A DNA stretch of 64,000 nucleotides from Thermoclostridium sp036562185 (GCA_036562185.1 DATCKN010000055.1:68007-132006); one strand, 5' to 3'; numbered from the stretch's first letter, positions 55,117 to 63,870 are shown. The notes: generated by a model from the letters alone, not told the origin. Made by a program: numbers and translations.

Positions 55117-56436
55117 ATGAAACAGTATTTGGAAATTGAAAGTGTTTACGGCAGGGAGATCCTTGATTCAAGAGGAAACCCAACTGTTGAAGTTGAAGTT
55201 ATTGTAGAAGGCGGTTTTGTTGGCCGTGCAGCCGTTCCTTCAGGAGCATCCACCGGTGCATATGAAGCAGTTGAGCTCCGCGATGGTGACAAGGACAGAT
55301 ACATGGGCAAAGGTGTCCAAAAAGCAGTTGATAACATCAATAACATCATTGCACCTGAAATTGAAGGAATGAATGTTTTTGATCAGATTCTTATTGACAG
55401 AACAATGATTAAACTGGACGGAACAAAGAACAAATCCAAATTAGGTGCTAATGCGATACTGGGTGTTTCTTTGGCAGTTGCAAAAGCTGCTGCTGAAGCT
55501 CTTGGATTATCTTTATACCAATATATCGGAGGAACAAATTCAAAAGTGCTGCCTGTCCCAATGATGAATATTATCAATGGCGGAAAGCATGCTGACAACA
55601 GCGTAACAATTCAGGAATTCATGATTATGCCTGTAGGCGCAAGCAGCTTTAAGCAGGCATTGCAATGGTGCGCAGAAGTATTCCATAACCTGAAGAAGGT
55701 ATTGGCTTCAAAGGGTTACAGCACAGCTGTAGGTGATGAAGGAGGATTTGCCCCAAACCTTAAATCCGATGAAGAAGCTCTTGAAGTAATTGTTGAAGCA
55801 ATTAAGAAAGCCGGCTATGAGCCTGGAAAGGATTTCAGACTTGCTATTGATGCTGCTGCAACAGAAATGTATGAAGAAGCCAAGGCAATCGGAGAAGAAG
55901 GCAAATACTATTTCTGGAAGACCAAGGTTCTGAAGACCAAGGAAGAAATGGTTGCATTCTGGGAAGAACTTGCTGCAAAATATCCTATTATATCCCTTGA
56001 AGACGGTGTAGCTGAGGATGACTGGGATGCATGGAAGCTTCTCACAGAAAGACTGGGCGGAAAGATCCAGCTCGTTGGTGACGACCTGTTTGTTACCAAT
56101 ACCGAAAGACTTGAAAAGGGAATTAACCTTGGTGTTGCAAACTCCATTCTTATCAAGGTTAACCAAATCGGTACTCTGACGGAAACTCTCGAAGCCATAG
56201 AAATGGCAAACAGAGCCGGTTACACCGCTGTTACCTCCCACAGATCGGGAGAAACTGAAGATGCTACAATAGCTGATATAGCTGTTGCAACAAATTCAGG
56301 ACAAATTAAAACAGGTGCTCCTTCAAGAACCGACCGTGTTGCAAAATACAACCAGCTGTTAAGAATTGAAGAAGAATTGGGCGAAGTAGCAGAATATCCC
56401 GGCTTAAAGGCATTCTTCAACTTAAAAAATAAATAA
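55117..56436 (+). CDS. eno: Enolase
   Basis: A 439-aa glycolytic enzyme that converts 2-phosphoglycerate to phosphoenolpyruvate and supplies the PEP used by MurA. Signatures are GREILDSRGNPTVEVEV, GASTGAYEAVELRDGD, the magnesium ligands in ISLEDGVAEDDW and LVGDDLFVTN, and the catalytic Lys in LIKVNQIGTL. SHRSGETED closes the active site. Standard length, own terminator, GGAAGGAG before the ATG. Codon use looks highly expressed (GAA, AAG, GGA-rich). Confidence 0.98.
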   Translation: MKQYLEIESVYGREILDSRGNPTVEVEVIVEGGFVGRAAVPSGASTGAYEAVELRDGDKDRYMGKGVQKAVDNINNIIAPEIEGMNVFDQILIDRTMIKLDGTKNKSKLGANAILGVSLAVAKAAAEALGLSLYQYIGGTNSKVLPVPMMNIINGGKHADNSVTIQEFMIMPVGASSFKQALQWCAEVFHNLKKVLASKGYSTAVGDEGGFAPNLKSDEEALEVIVEAIKKAGYEPGKDFRLAIDAAATEMYEEAKAIGEEGKYYFWKTKVLKTKEEMVAFWEELAAKYPIISLEDGVAEDDWDAWKLLTERLGGKIQLVGDDLFVTNTERLEKGINLGVANSILIKVNQIGTLTETLEAIEMANRAGYTAVTSHRSGETEDATIADIAVATNSGQIKTGAPSRTDRVAKYNQLLRIEEELGEVAEYPGLKAFFNLKNK

Positions 56437-56454
56437 TTGCAATAAATGAACAAG

Positions 56455-56490
56455 AGGGCTATTTCAAGACAGAAATAGCCCTTTTATAAT
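56455..56490 (+). terminator. eno: Terminator of eno
   Basis: AGGGCTATTTC (56455-56465) pairs perfectly with GAAATAGCCCT (56472-56482) across a 6-nt loop, followed by TTTATAAT. Confidence 0.93.
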
Positions 56491-56601
56491 GCAATCATTG
56501 AATAAGCTTTGTAAAATCATCTCCTGCCATCTTTAGTTTAACTTTAATGTGCTTTCTTAAATTATGGCTGTCCAGATATCTGTAAGAATATGGCCTTGCC
56601 G

Positions 56602-56850
56602 TTATAGGTTGGCAATTTCTTGCCCTATAGTGAAATTGATTGATGAATGGGGTGTTATATAAATTGTAAGTTCAATACTGAATTCGTTTCTGCGGTTTCC
56701 CGGGTCAAAAGACAAATCAAAGGGTATATTGAATTTTATCAATAGCAGCATGAGAGTCTGCAACTGAGAAAGTTTAACTCCTGACGACATAAAGCGTTTA
56801 AAAGCTTCACATGATAATATATTGATAAACTCCTTTTGTAAATCGTCCAT
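56602..56850 (-). CDS. Hypothetical protein, 82 aa
   Basis: An 82-aa frame with protein-like composition (MDDLQKEFINILSCEAFKRF; KFNIPFDLSFDPGNRR) but no clear Shine-Dalgarno before the ATG at 56850. An AAAGGAG lies just inside the frame, and no start codon follows it. No family recognised. It may be a small real gene, a fragment, or chance. Confidence 0.4.
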   Translation of the reverse strand: MDDLQKEFINILSCEAFKRFMSSGVKLSQLQTLMLLLIKFNIPFDLSFDPGNRRNEFSIELTIYITPHSSINFTIGQEIANL

Positions 56851-57244
56851 TCTTTAAAACCAACACCGCAGGTTTTCATAATGCATATTATGAATTTGAG
56901 GACAGATAAGTGAAAGCTACCTTTCGGGCTACGCTGCTGCGTTCCCTGACTCAACTGCTGTTTAAAAACTTATGAATAAAATAAGTCCTCCATTTAAAAT
57001 GTTTTTGTAAGAGCCACCACACAATGGGAGGACTTACTGTAATTATTGTACCGAGCGGTTCAGAGTTATCACATGTTTTATACTTTGATGCGCAGTCATT
57101 TTTATATGGTATCAAAATGAATCACTGTGGTTCATGGTTTCTTAGAGTATCTGAAATTGCCATATAATTCAGCAGGGTAACAAAACAGTCTGATATCAAT
57201 CAAAATCCTTGTTTTGTTACCCACGGTCGGAGAAGCCCTTTTCA
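56851..57244. other. Intergenic region with two strong inverted repeats, possible structured RNA
   Basis: No gene is supported. TAAGTCCTCCATT (56982-56994) faces AATGGGAGGACTTA (57023-57036) with one bulge. GGGTAACAAAACA (57175-57187) is a perfect inverted repeat with TGTTTTGTTACCC (57210-57222), 23 nt from the cotJC stop. A GC-richer stretch, 56910-56960 (with GCTACG, CGGGCTACGCTGCTGCG), stands out from the AT-rich surroundings. The second hairpin may end the cotJ transcript; the rest could be a small RNA or a relic. Confidence 0.45.
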
Positions 57245-57817
57245 CTAATAATACTTTTTGCTGCCCTTGAGTTCCTGAATAATTCTCAGTGCTTCACCAA
57301 AACGCTGGAAATGTACCACTTCACGTTCTCTTAGCCATCTCAGAGGATCTTTGACATCGGGGTCATCTGCCAGATCTATCAAATGTTCATATGTTGCCCT
57401 GGCTTTCTGTTCTGCTGCCATGTCTTCAACCAGGTCTGCAATAACATCACCTTTAGACTGGATGTAAGCTGCGGTAAAAGGAGTTCCTGCTGCACTCATG
57501 GGGTAAACTGCCCTGTCATGATCGGTATAATAAGCACCAAGACCTTCTTTCTCCAAAACATCTACAGGTACGCCTTTTGTCAGCTGCTGAACCATGGTTC
57601 CGACCATTTCCAGGTGAGCCAGTTCTTCGGTTCCTATATCGTTCAGAATTGCCTGGGTTTCCTTTGTGGGCATGTGGAACCTTTGGCTTAAGTAGCGGAG
57701 GGATGCAGCCAATTCTCCGTCCGGCCCACCATACTGGCTGATAATGTATTTTGCCATTCTTGGGTTTGGCCTTTTAATCCTTACAGGGTATTCAAGTTTT
57801 TTATCATAAAACCACAT
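57245..57817 (-). CDS. cotJC: Spore coat protein CotJC, manganese-catalase-like
   Basis: A 190-aa ferritin-like/manganese-catalase family coat protein. Metal-ligand style motifs EELAHLEMV (E-x-x-H) and REREVVHFQRF (E-x-x-H) are present, with EQKARATYEHL between, so the di-metal site looks intact. The frame is open to 57868, but the ATG at 57817 has GGGAGG 7 nt upstream and gives the family N-terminus MWFYDKKLEYPVRI. It is the last gene of cotJABC, made in the mother cell; the paralogous layout is universal in clostridial spores. Confidence 0.93.
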   Translation of the reverse strand: MWFYDKKLEYPVRIKRPNPRMAKYIISQYGGPDGELAASLRYLSQRFHMPTKETQAILNDIGTEELAHLEMVGTMVQQLTKGVPVDVLEKEGLGAYYTDHDRAVYPMSAAGTPFTAAYIQSKGDVIADLVEDMAAEQKARATYEHLIDLADDPDVKDPLRWLREREVVHFQRFGEALRIIQELKGSKKYY

Positions 57818-57819
57818 AC

Positions 57820-58071
57820 CTATGCCTCCCTTTCCCACGGCCACGGAGAGTCTATCCACTGCCAGCAATTCGGATTTGGCATGTGTCTTAAACTGAGCGG
57901 GCCGTATTTCTCTTCATAAACTTTTCTTAATTTTTCAGATTCCTCATAACACATTCTGTAGTCTTTAAGTGCATTGGTATCGGACGGATGTGTATCTAAA
58001 AACAATCCTAAATCAATCATGCAAAAGTCGTATGCCATTATTTGCTCTAAAAGTTTTTGGCGTTCGTCCAT
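57820..58071 (-). CDS. cotJB: Spore coat peptide assembly protein CotJB
   Basis: An 83-aa CotJB protein (family wording IMAYDFCMIDLGLFLDTHP, YGPLSLR, WQWIDSPWPWE). It is needed with CotJA and CotJC for coat incorporation. It ends 2 nt before the cotJC start; cotJA is 31 nt upstream. ATG behind AGGAG. Confidence 0.92.
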   Translation of the reverse strand: MDERQKLLEQIMAYDFCMIDLGLFLDTHPSDTNALKDYRMCYEESEKLRKVYEEKYGPLSLRHMPNPNCWQWIDSPWPWEREA

Positions 58072-58102
58072 GCTTCGTCACTCCTTTCATACCATTTCCC
58101 GG

Positions 58103-58450
58103 TTATTGGTTATAGTTGTCCGGAAAAACCGTTCCCCTGGTGTACTTTTCATTGATAAGCGTTTCAGCTTTTTCTGCTTGCTTTGTCGGGAGTTGCTTGT
58201 TTACCTCCGGAAGATTGGCCATTTTATTGCTTTTCATCCAGAGATCATCTTTGCTTTCATTGTAGGGCTGATAAAGTTCTTTAAAAACAGTTCCTTTCTT
58301 GAGCCCTTCCATGGCAGGGAGAATACCCATGTAAACCTGATATGGGGTATAAGTATGACCTAACTGTGGGTTATCAGGCATTACCGGAATGCTGATGCTT
58401 GGACCCGTGCAGCAGTTTCCGGCATATATTACAGCCGCTGTATCCTTCAT
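58103..58450 (-). CDS. cotJA: Spore coat protein CotJA, with C-terminal extension
   Basis: A 115-aa protein whose core matches CotJA (LGHTYTPYQVYMGILPAMEG, then LKKGTVFKELYQPY). It carries about 45 extra residues after the family core, ending in a second GTVFPDNYNQ, which echoes the GTVFKEL.QPY unit and may be a duplicated end. First gene of cotJABC; GGGAAGGTG precedes the ATG. The N-terminal CC (GNCCTG) is also notable. Confidence 0.85.
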   Translation of the reverse strand: MKDTAAVIYAGNCCTGPSISIPVMPDNPQLGHTYTPYQVYMGILPAMEGLKKGTVFKELYQPYNESKDDLWMKSNKMANLPEVNKQLPTKQAEKAETLINEKYTRGTVFPDNYNQ

Positions 58451-58561
58451 AAAAACACCTTCCCTATAATAAATTTACATAGTACATCCTATGAAATTTA
58501 CATAAAAATGTGACTTTATCATGTTTAAAAAAGACAAGAAACAAAACACTTTCATGATTTC

Positions 58562-58590
58562 TTGACAAAATTTAATTCATCAATTACTAT
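58562..58590 (+). promoter_or_regulatory. Sigma-A promoter of the T-box/valS transcript
   Basis: TTGACA (58562-58567), 17-nt spacer, TACTAT (58585-58590). Confidence 0.7.
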
Positions 58591-58599
58591 CATGTATAT

Positions 58600-58839
58600 A
58601 TTGCAATGACTATGATGGAGAGGAGTAAACAATAATAGACCGATAGAGAGTATACGCCATGGGCTGGAAGCGTATTCGGTATCTGTTTTGTTGAAGTAGC
58701 TCCGGAGTTGCGTGGCTGAACTGACAGTAGGCCTGCCGGGTGGAATCCGATATCATTCCTGGAGTGTCCTCAAAAGGAAATTTTGGTGGTACCGCGGAAG
58801 AATCCCTTTCGTCCAAAGCTTTGGCGAAAGGGTTTTTTT
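58600..58839 (+). ncRNA. T-box riboswitch leader for valS
   Basis: A T-box leader: AG-box-like GAGGAGTAAA near 58620, a stem I region ending around 58700, then the antiterminator T-box TGGTGGTACCGCG (58784-58796) and an intrinsic terminator. Uncharged tRNA-Val pairing at the T-box UGGN bulge would open the terminator. A valine codon GTA at 58679-58681 (in TTCGGTATCTG) is a candidate specifier, but I cannot fold stem I by eye to prove it. The leader precedes the 92-aa gene and valS. Confidence 0.85.
58804..58839 (+). terminator. T-box terminator
   Basis: CCCTTTCG (58804-58811) pairs with CGAAAGGG (58825-58832), with inner CCAAAG/CTTTGG, followed by seven Ts. Confidence 0.9.
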
Positions 58840-58892
58840 ATTGATACCGGCAAAGCTATGGATCTTTGTTATGAATATGGGGAGGTGTAGCT

Positions 58893-59171
58893 TTGGAAAG
58901 TTTCTTAAAAATCTTGTCCATACTTGTTGTAATAGCCGGTGCGTTTTTGGTTTATGGTGCCAGGTTTATTACAGAAAAAACGGTAAAAAATCACGGTGGT
59001 TTAAAATCAGATAATCAGGATGAGAACGAAGGCATAAACACTGATGATTCGGACAATGGAGATACTGAATATAAGATCAATATTGTTGATCAAAAAACAT
59101 TATCGTTTAAAAAAGCAGGCTTGCTTTTAATTATGGCAGGCAGTATTTTGGTGTTGGTAGCTTTCAGATAA
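58893..59171 (+). CDS. Small membrane protein between T-box and valS
   Basis: A 92-aa protein with hydrophobic helices at both ends (residues 4-22 and about 73-90) and a 45-residue acidic middle rich in Asp, Asn and Glu. The start is a TTG at 58893 behind GGGGAGG. It lies between the T-box terminator and valS with no terminator after it, so it is under valine-tRNA control together with valS. I do not recognise a family; clostridial genomes often carry a small membrane gene here. Confidence 0.7.
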   Translation: MESFLKILSILVVIAGAFLVYGARFITEKTVKNHGGLKSDNQDENEGINTDDSDNGDTEYKINIVDQKTLSFKKAGLLLIMAGSILVLVAFR

Positions 59172-59218
59172 TTAATTCAAGTTTATATATAAATTAAAAG
59201 TTTATGGGAGGAATTGGG

Positions 59219-61876
59219 ATGAACAGAACCGATATTCCAAAAAATTATATACCGGAAGACGTTGAGGAACGAATATACAAATATTGGCTGGATAAGGACT
59301 ATTTTCACACCGAAATTGACAGGGAGAAACAGCCTTATACAATTGTAATGCCGCCACCAAACATAACAGGCCAGTTGCATATGGGTCATGCTTTGGACAA
59401 TACGCTTCAGGACATTCTTATCCGTTTCAGAAGAATGCAGGGATACTGTGCATTGTGGCTTCCGGGAACAGATCATGCAAGTATTGCGACTGAAGTAAAA
59501 ATTGTTGAGAAGCTGGCAGAGGAAGGCTTATCGAAAGAGGAGCTGGGACGCGAAAAATTTCTTGAAAGAGCATGGGCATGGAAGAACCAATACGGTGGAA
59601 GAATTGTTGAGCAGTTAAAAAGACTGGGAAGCTCATGTGACTGGAAACGTGAAAGCTTTACGATGGATGAAAGATTGTCAAATGCTGTTCTTGAGGTATT
59701 TGTTCGCTTATATGAAAAAGGGCTGATATACAGGGGAGAGAGAATAATAAACTGGTGTCCCTGCTGCCTGACAACGATATCTGACGCAGAAGTTGAATAC
59801 GAAGAAAGTGAAGGAAAATTATGGCATATACGTTATCCTGTTAAGGGTGAAAATGAATATCTGACCGTTGCCACAACCCGTCCCGAAACAATGCTTGGAG
59901 ATACTGCTGTCGCTGTACATCCGGAGGATGAAAGATACAAGCGCTTTATTGGGAAAACAGTCATACTTCCGCTGGTAAACCGTGAAATCCCTGTAATAGC
60001 TGACGAGTATGTAGAAAAAGAATTCGGAACAGGTGTGGTAAAGATTACCCCTGCTCATGATCCAAACGACTTTGAGGTTGGTAAAAGGCATAACCTGCCT
60101 GTAATTGACGTCATGAATGACAATGCAACAATGAATGAAAACGCAGGTATTTACAATGGGTTAGACAGATATGAAGCAAGAAAAAGAATTGTTTCCGAAC
60201 TGGAAAAATTGGGCCTGCTGGCTGAAGTCAAACCTCATAAACACAACGTTGGAGCCTGTTATCGCTGCAATACGGTAATTGAGCCCAAAGTATCAAAACA
60301 GTGGTTTGTTAGAATGAAACCACTTGCCGAACCTGCAATTGAAGCTGTTAAAAGCGGAAGAATAAAGTTTGTGCCCGAACGCTTTTCGAAAATCTATTTT
60401 AACTGGATGGAGAACATTCAGGACTGGTGTATATCACGTCAGCTTTGGTGGGGGCATCGTATTCCTGCATGGTATTGTAATGATTGCGATCATATGCAGG
60501 TGTCAAGAACAGCACCTGAAAAATGTGATAAATGCGGAAGCACGAACTTGGTGCAGGATGAGGATGTACTGGACACCTGGTTCAGTTCTGCTCTATGGCC
60601 TTTTTCAACCCTCGGGTGGCCTGAAAAGACAGAAGATCTTGAATTTTTCTATCCTACCGATGTTTTGGTAACGGGCTATGATATTATATTCTTCTGGGTT
60701 GCACGTATGATTTTCTCAGGCTTGGAGCATATGGGAGAAGTTCCGTTCAAATATGTTTTGATTCATGGGCTCGTAAGGGATTCCCAGGGAAGAAAAATGA
60801 GCAAATCACTTGGTAATGGAGTGGATCCCATTGAGGTCATTAATAGCTATGGTACCGATGCATTAAGATATGCCTTGACTATTGGTACTTCACCGGGAAA
60901 TGATATGCGTTTTTCGGCGGAAAAACTTGAAGCGAGCAGAAATTTTGCAAACAAAATATGGAACGCGTTCAGGTTTGTAATGATGAATTTTGACAACGAT
61001 GCAAAATTTGATGGTATAAACAGGGATAATTTTGCGTTGCCTGATAGGTGGATCCTCAGCCGGATTAACACCGTGACCAAAGAAGTAACCGAAAACCTTG
61101 AAAAATTCGAATTGGGTATAGGTCTCCAGAAGATATATGAATTTATCTGGGAAGAGTTCTGCGACTGGTATATTGAACTGGTAAAACCAAGGCTTTTTGA
61201 CCGCGAAGCCAAAGGAAGGCATGAAGCATTGTATGTTTTGAACGAAGTTTTGAAAACATCGATGAAGCTTTTGCACCCGTTTATGCCGTTTATTACCGAA
61301 GAGATATACCAGCACCTGTATACCGATGACGAAAGTATAATGATTTCCAAATGGCCTGTATATAGCGAGGAGTTAAACGATCCTGATTCGGAGATGAAAA
61401 TGAATACCATTATGGAAGCAATACGGAGTATTCGTAATATTAAGGCTGAAATGAAGGTTCCTGCAACGAAAAAACCAAAAGCTATATTTGTAATTGAGGA
61501 TCAGGAAATGGGAACAATTTTCCGGGAGGAAGAGTCTAATTTTATCAGGTTGGCAGGAATATCCGAGTTCGAAATATTCAGGGACAAATCAGGAGTTCCT
61601 CATGATGCTGTGTCAAGCGTATTGAAAGGTGTGGAAATTTACATTCCGCTGGACGAATTGCTTGATTTCGAGAAAGAGATGGAACGCCTTCTTAAAGAAA
61701 AGGAAAACCTTGAAAAAGAACTTGACAGGGTTAACGGAAAACTTAGTAATGAGAGATTTATATCCAAGGCTCCTGCAGAAGTTGTTAAGGCCGAAAAGGA
61801 AAAACTTGAAAAATACAGCGAATTATACAATAAAGTACTTGAAAGAATTGAGCTTATTAACAGCAAACTGAAATGA
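59219..61876 (+). CDS. valS: Valyl-tRNA synthetase
   Basis: An 885-aa class I synthetase. HIGH appears as HMGHALDNTL (about residue 49) and KMSKS as GRKMSKSLGNG (about residue 524). An editing (CP1) domain lies between (VATTRPETMLGDTAVAVHPED), and the C-terminus has the coiled-coil arm (KEMERLLKEKENLEKELD) typical of ValRS. The ATG at 59219 is preferred to one at 59204 because GGGAGG lies between them. It is regulated by the upstream T-box. Confidence 0.97.
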   Translation: MNRTDIPKNYIPEDVEERIYKYWLDKDYFHTEIDREKQPYTIVMPPPNITGQLHMGHALDNTLQDILIRFRRMQGYCALWLPGTDHASIATEVKIVEKLAEEGLSKEELGREKFLERAWAWKNQYGGRIVEQLKRLGSSCDWKRESFTMDERLSNAVLEVFVRLYEKGLIYRGERIINWCPCCLTTISDAEVEYEESEGKLWHIRYPVKGENEYLTVATTRPETMLGDTAVAVHPEDERYKRFIGKTVILPLVNREIPVIADEYVEKEFGTGVVKITPAHDPNDFEVGKRHNLPVIDVMNDNATMNENAGIYNGLDRYEARKRIVSELEKLGLLAEVKPHKHNVGACYRCNTVIEPKVSKQWFVRMKPLAEPAIEAVKSGRIKFVPERFSKIYFNWMENIQDWCISRQLWWGHRIPAWYCNDCDHMQVSRTAPEKCDKCGSTNLVQDEDVLDTWFSSALWPFSTLGWPEKTEDLEFFYPTDVLVTGYDIIFFWVARMIFSGLEHMGEVPFKYVLIHGLVRDSQGRKMSKSLGNGVDPIEVINSYGTDALRYALTIGTSPGNDMRFSAEKLEASRNFANKIWNAFRFVMMNFDNDAKFDGINRDNFALPDRWILSRINTVTKEVTENLEKFELGIGLQKIYEFIWEEFCDWYIELVKPRLFDREAKGRHEALYVLNEVLKTSMKLLHPFMPFITEEIYQHLYTDDESIMISKWPVYSEELNDPDSEMKMNTIMEAIRSIRNIKAEMKVPATKKPKAIFVIEDQEMGTIFREEESNFIRLAGISEFEIFRDKSGVPHDAVSSVLKGVEIYIPLDELLDFEKEMERLLKEKENLEKELDRVNGKLSNERFISKAPAEVVKAEKEKLEKYSELYNKVLERIELINSKLK

Positions 61877-61899
61877 TTCTGGTATAATGGTTGCTGCAA

Positions 61900-61952
61900 G
61901 GCTTACAGCAGCGGGTTATATATTTTATAACCTGCTGCCGGTAAGCTTTTTG
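61900..61952 (+). terminator. valS: Terminator of valS
   Basis: A long stem from about GGCTTAC.AGCAGCGGGTTATA to TATAACCTGCTGC.GGTAAGC, followed by TTTTT at 61947-61951. Confidence 0.85.
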
Positions 61953-62046
61953 CTGTTTGAAGTTCAAATATATTCCATGGTATAATTTAAAGTAATACTT
62001 AAAAAACCATTGTTTCATACTCAATTAATGAGGCAGGGAAAACAAG

Positions 62047-63153
62047 ATGGGACTTCAGAAAAAAACAAAAATTGCTTTAGTGATGTTATTTGTGTCAATT
62101 GTTATGTTAACAGTTGTACTTTTTATTTTTGCAAAACCTGTTGAGAATGGTGAGCCTGTTCAAAATGTTCAGGAAGATTACCCGCAGATGGATATAACAG
62201 TTACACCCGAACCAACGACCATGCCTGAGAATAATGATAAAGAGAATCGGGATCAGCCTGATGAACCCAAAGGGCTTACCAATGGGCAAAGATATTATAA
62301 AACCCTTGTGGAACCCGGAAGCAAAAATATTCTTCTTATCGGGCAGGATGCCGTATATAATGCTTATGATACAATTATTGTCCTGAGCATTGATGAGAAG
62401 AACAAGCAAATGAAGTTAATCAATTTTCCAAGAGATGCGTATATAGATTACAATGATAAGATATTAGAAGAGTTGAAAAAAGCCAATTCTATGCATGCTG
62501 CCGATCCAAGCATACAAAAAATGAATGCGGCACATGCTATAGCCATTGATTTGAAATATAAATCGGATACAGGTGGTAAATTCGGCTCATCAGGGAATAC
62601 TGTATATGCAATGAATTTTTGGGCGGATTTAATGGATGAGGTTTTTGGAATAACAATAGATGATTATATTACTATTAAAACAGATGGCTTTCGCGAAATT
62701 GTAGACTATTTTGGCGGAGTATATATAGACGTACCTATTTATATGCATTATGAAGATCCTGTTCAAAACCTGTATATACATCTCGAGCCTGGTTATCAGC
62801 TTTTAAACGGTGAACAAGCTGAAGGGTTTGTGAGATTCAGGCAGGGTTATACTCCTGAAGGTGAGTTTAAGACATATTCGGTTTATTTCAGGCAAAAGAA
62901 CCAGAATGCATTTTTAAAAGCTTTTTTTGAGCAGCATGTAAATCTTTCGAACCTGGCCAAGGCAGGAGATTTCATTGATATAATATCAAAGAATGTAAAA
63001 ACAAGCGTTAAGGGGAATGAAATCTTTCAATATGCAAATATTATGCAGAAAGCTATACGGGGTAAATATGAGCAAAAAACCGAAGTAATTGAGTGTAGTT
63101 CGACTAAGAATATTAACGGGATTTTATATGAGATTTTAAAGACCGAAGAATAA
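62047..63153 (+). CDS. LytR-CpsA-Psr (LCP) family cell-wall glycopolymer ligase, copy 2
   Basis: A 368-aa protein with an N-terminal anchor (residues 9-29), a Pro/Glu/Asn linker (about 35-75) and an extracellular LCP domain. It shares long stretches with copy 1 at 3268-4353 (NILLIG.D, YDTIIV, FPRDAYIDY, IVDYFGGVYIDVPIYMHYED, AEGFVRFRQGYTPEGE). The R-D of the catalytic pocket is kept. A promoter is not obvious, so it may be read through from valS despite the terminator. ATG behind GCAGGG. Confidence 0.88.
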   Translation: MGLQKKTKIALVMLFVSIVMLTVVLFIFAKPVENGEPVQNVQEDYPQMDITVTPEPTTMPENNDKENRDQPDEPKGLTNGQRYYKTLVEPGSKNILLIGQDAVYNAYDTIIVLSIDEKNKQMKLINFPRDAYIDYNDKILEELKKANSMHAADPSIQKMNAAHAIAIDLKYKSDTGGKFGSSGNTVYAMNFWADLMDEVFGITIDDYITIKTDGFREIVDYFGGVYIDVPIYMHYEDPVQNLYIHLEPGYQLLNGEQAEGFVRFRQGYTPEGEFKTYSVYFRQKNQNAFLKAFFEQHVNLSNLAKAGDFIDIISKNVKTSVKGNEIFQYANIMQKAIRGKYEQKTEVIECSSTKNINGILYEILKTEE

Positions 63154-63232
63154 TTGGTATCAGATATTGCTGAATGATTCTATTTATAGGACAATTCTGC
63201 TTAAAGCAAAATGAATGACTGAAACAAGTGGC

Positions 63233-63271
63233 AGGCGCAGACGGATGGGTAAGTTCTGCGCCTGTTTTTAT
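63233..63271 (+). terminator. Terminator of the second LCP gene
   Basis: AGGCGCAG (63233-63240) pairs with CTGCGCCT (63256-63263), followed by GTTTTTATT. Confidence 0.85.
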
Positions 63272-63465
63272 TGTCAAAATAACCGGCGGAAATCCGGACA
63301 ACAATATCTGGTTTTGATATGTATATCCGGTAATGTACCACATAATACGTGTCAATTACTTTATTATGGCATCGAAAGGCCAATCACAAGCATTTTCTGT
63401 ACCAGGAGCCGTATTTGCTTTGACACTTAACTTGTTGCTTAGGGAAATAAACATAAAAAAATCTA

Positions 63466-63495
63466 TTGACAACAATTATAAACCTGTGCTAGTAT
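63466..63495 (+). promoter_or_regulatory. rRNA-operon promoter P1
   Basis: TTGACA (63466-63471), 18-nt spacer, extended TGcTAGTAT (box 63490-63495). Confidence 0.7.
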
Positions 63496-63589
63496 TTATA
63501 AGTCGCTGATTTGACTAACAAGAAAACGGGAAATGTTGATGGTTTAACATCCGCTTGAAACCGAAAGAATAAAATGATAAGTTTTAGTC

Positions 63590-63618
63590 TTGACAAACGT
63601 CAAACAGCGTGGTAAGAT
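63590..63618 (+). promoter_or_regulatory. rRNA-operon promoter P2
   Basis: TTGACA (63590-63595), 17-nt spacer, TAAGAT (63613-63618). Confidence 0.8.
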
Positions 63619-63718
63619 ATAAAAGCTGTCGCTGATAAAACTTACGAAACGGCAGTATCAATGGTTTAAGGACCTTGAATGGTAATTAATAATTTAACAT
63701 ATCGTGCTGAAATGACGT

Positions 63719-63848
63719 AAATTGGTAGACATAAATCGCTTGACAACCAGGCTCAGATATGTTAAATTAAGAGTCTCGTTGCTGACGCAGCGGGAACGGA
63801 CTGAAAGAATAACACGTCAAAAATTGGTAAACATAAAGTGCTTGACAA
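63719..63848 (+). repeat. Direct repeat carrying promoters P3 and P4
   Basis: AAATTGGTAGACATAAATCG (from 63719) and AAATTGGTAAACATAAAGTG (from 63821) are near-identical and each runs straight into CTTGACAA. The copies are 102 bp apart, so P3 and P4 look like a duplicated promoter unit. Confidence 0.7.
63740..63768 (+). promoter_or_regulatory. rRNA-operon promoter P3
   Basis: TTGACA (63740-63745), 17-nt spacer, TAAATT (63763-63768). Confidence 0.75.
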
Positions 63849-63870
63849 AATGAAAGAGGCGTGTTAAACT
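63842..63870 (+). promoter_or_regulatory. rRNA-operon promoter P4
   Basis: TTGACA (63842-63847), 17-nt spacer, TAAACT (63865-63870); same design as P3. Confidence 0.75.

Noticed and set aside
56905..56965. Possible SRP (4.5S/6S scRNA) RNA on the minus strand, from GTCAGGGAACGCAGCAGC
   Set aside because: It looks superficially like the SRP helix 8 phrase but lacks the GGAA tetraloop with its flanking CC/GG stem, so it is not called an SRP RNA.
61357..61899. Several minus-strand frames inside valS
   Set aside because: Ser/Leu/Phe-rich antisense translations of the Lys/Glu-rich coiled-coil end of ValRS; no start signals.
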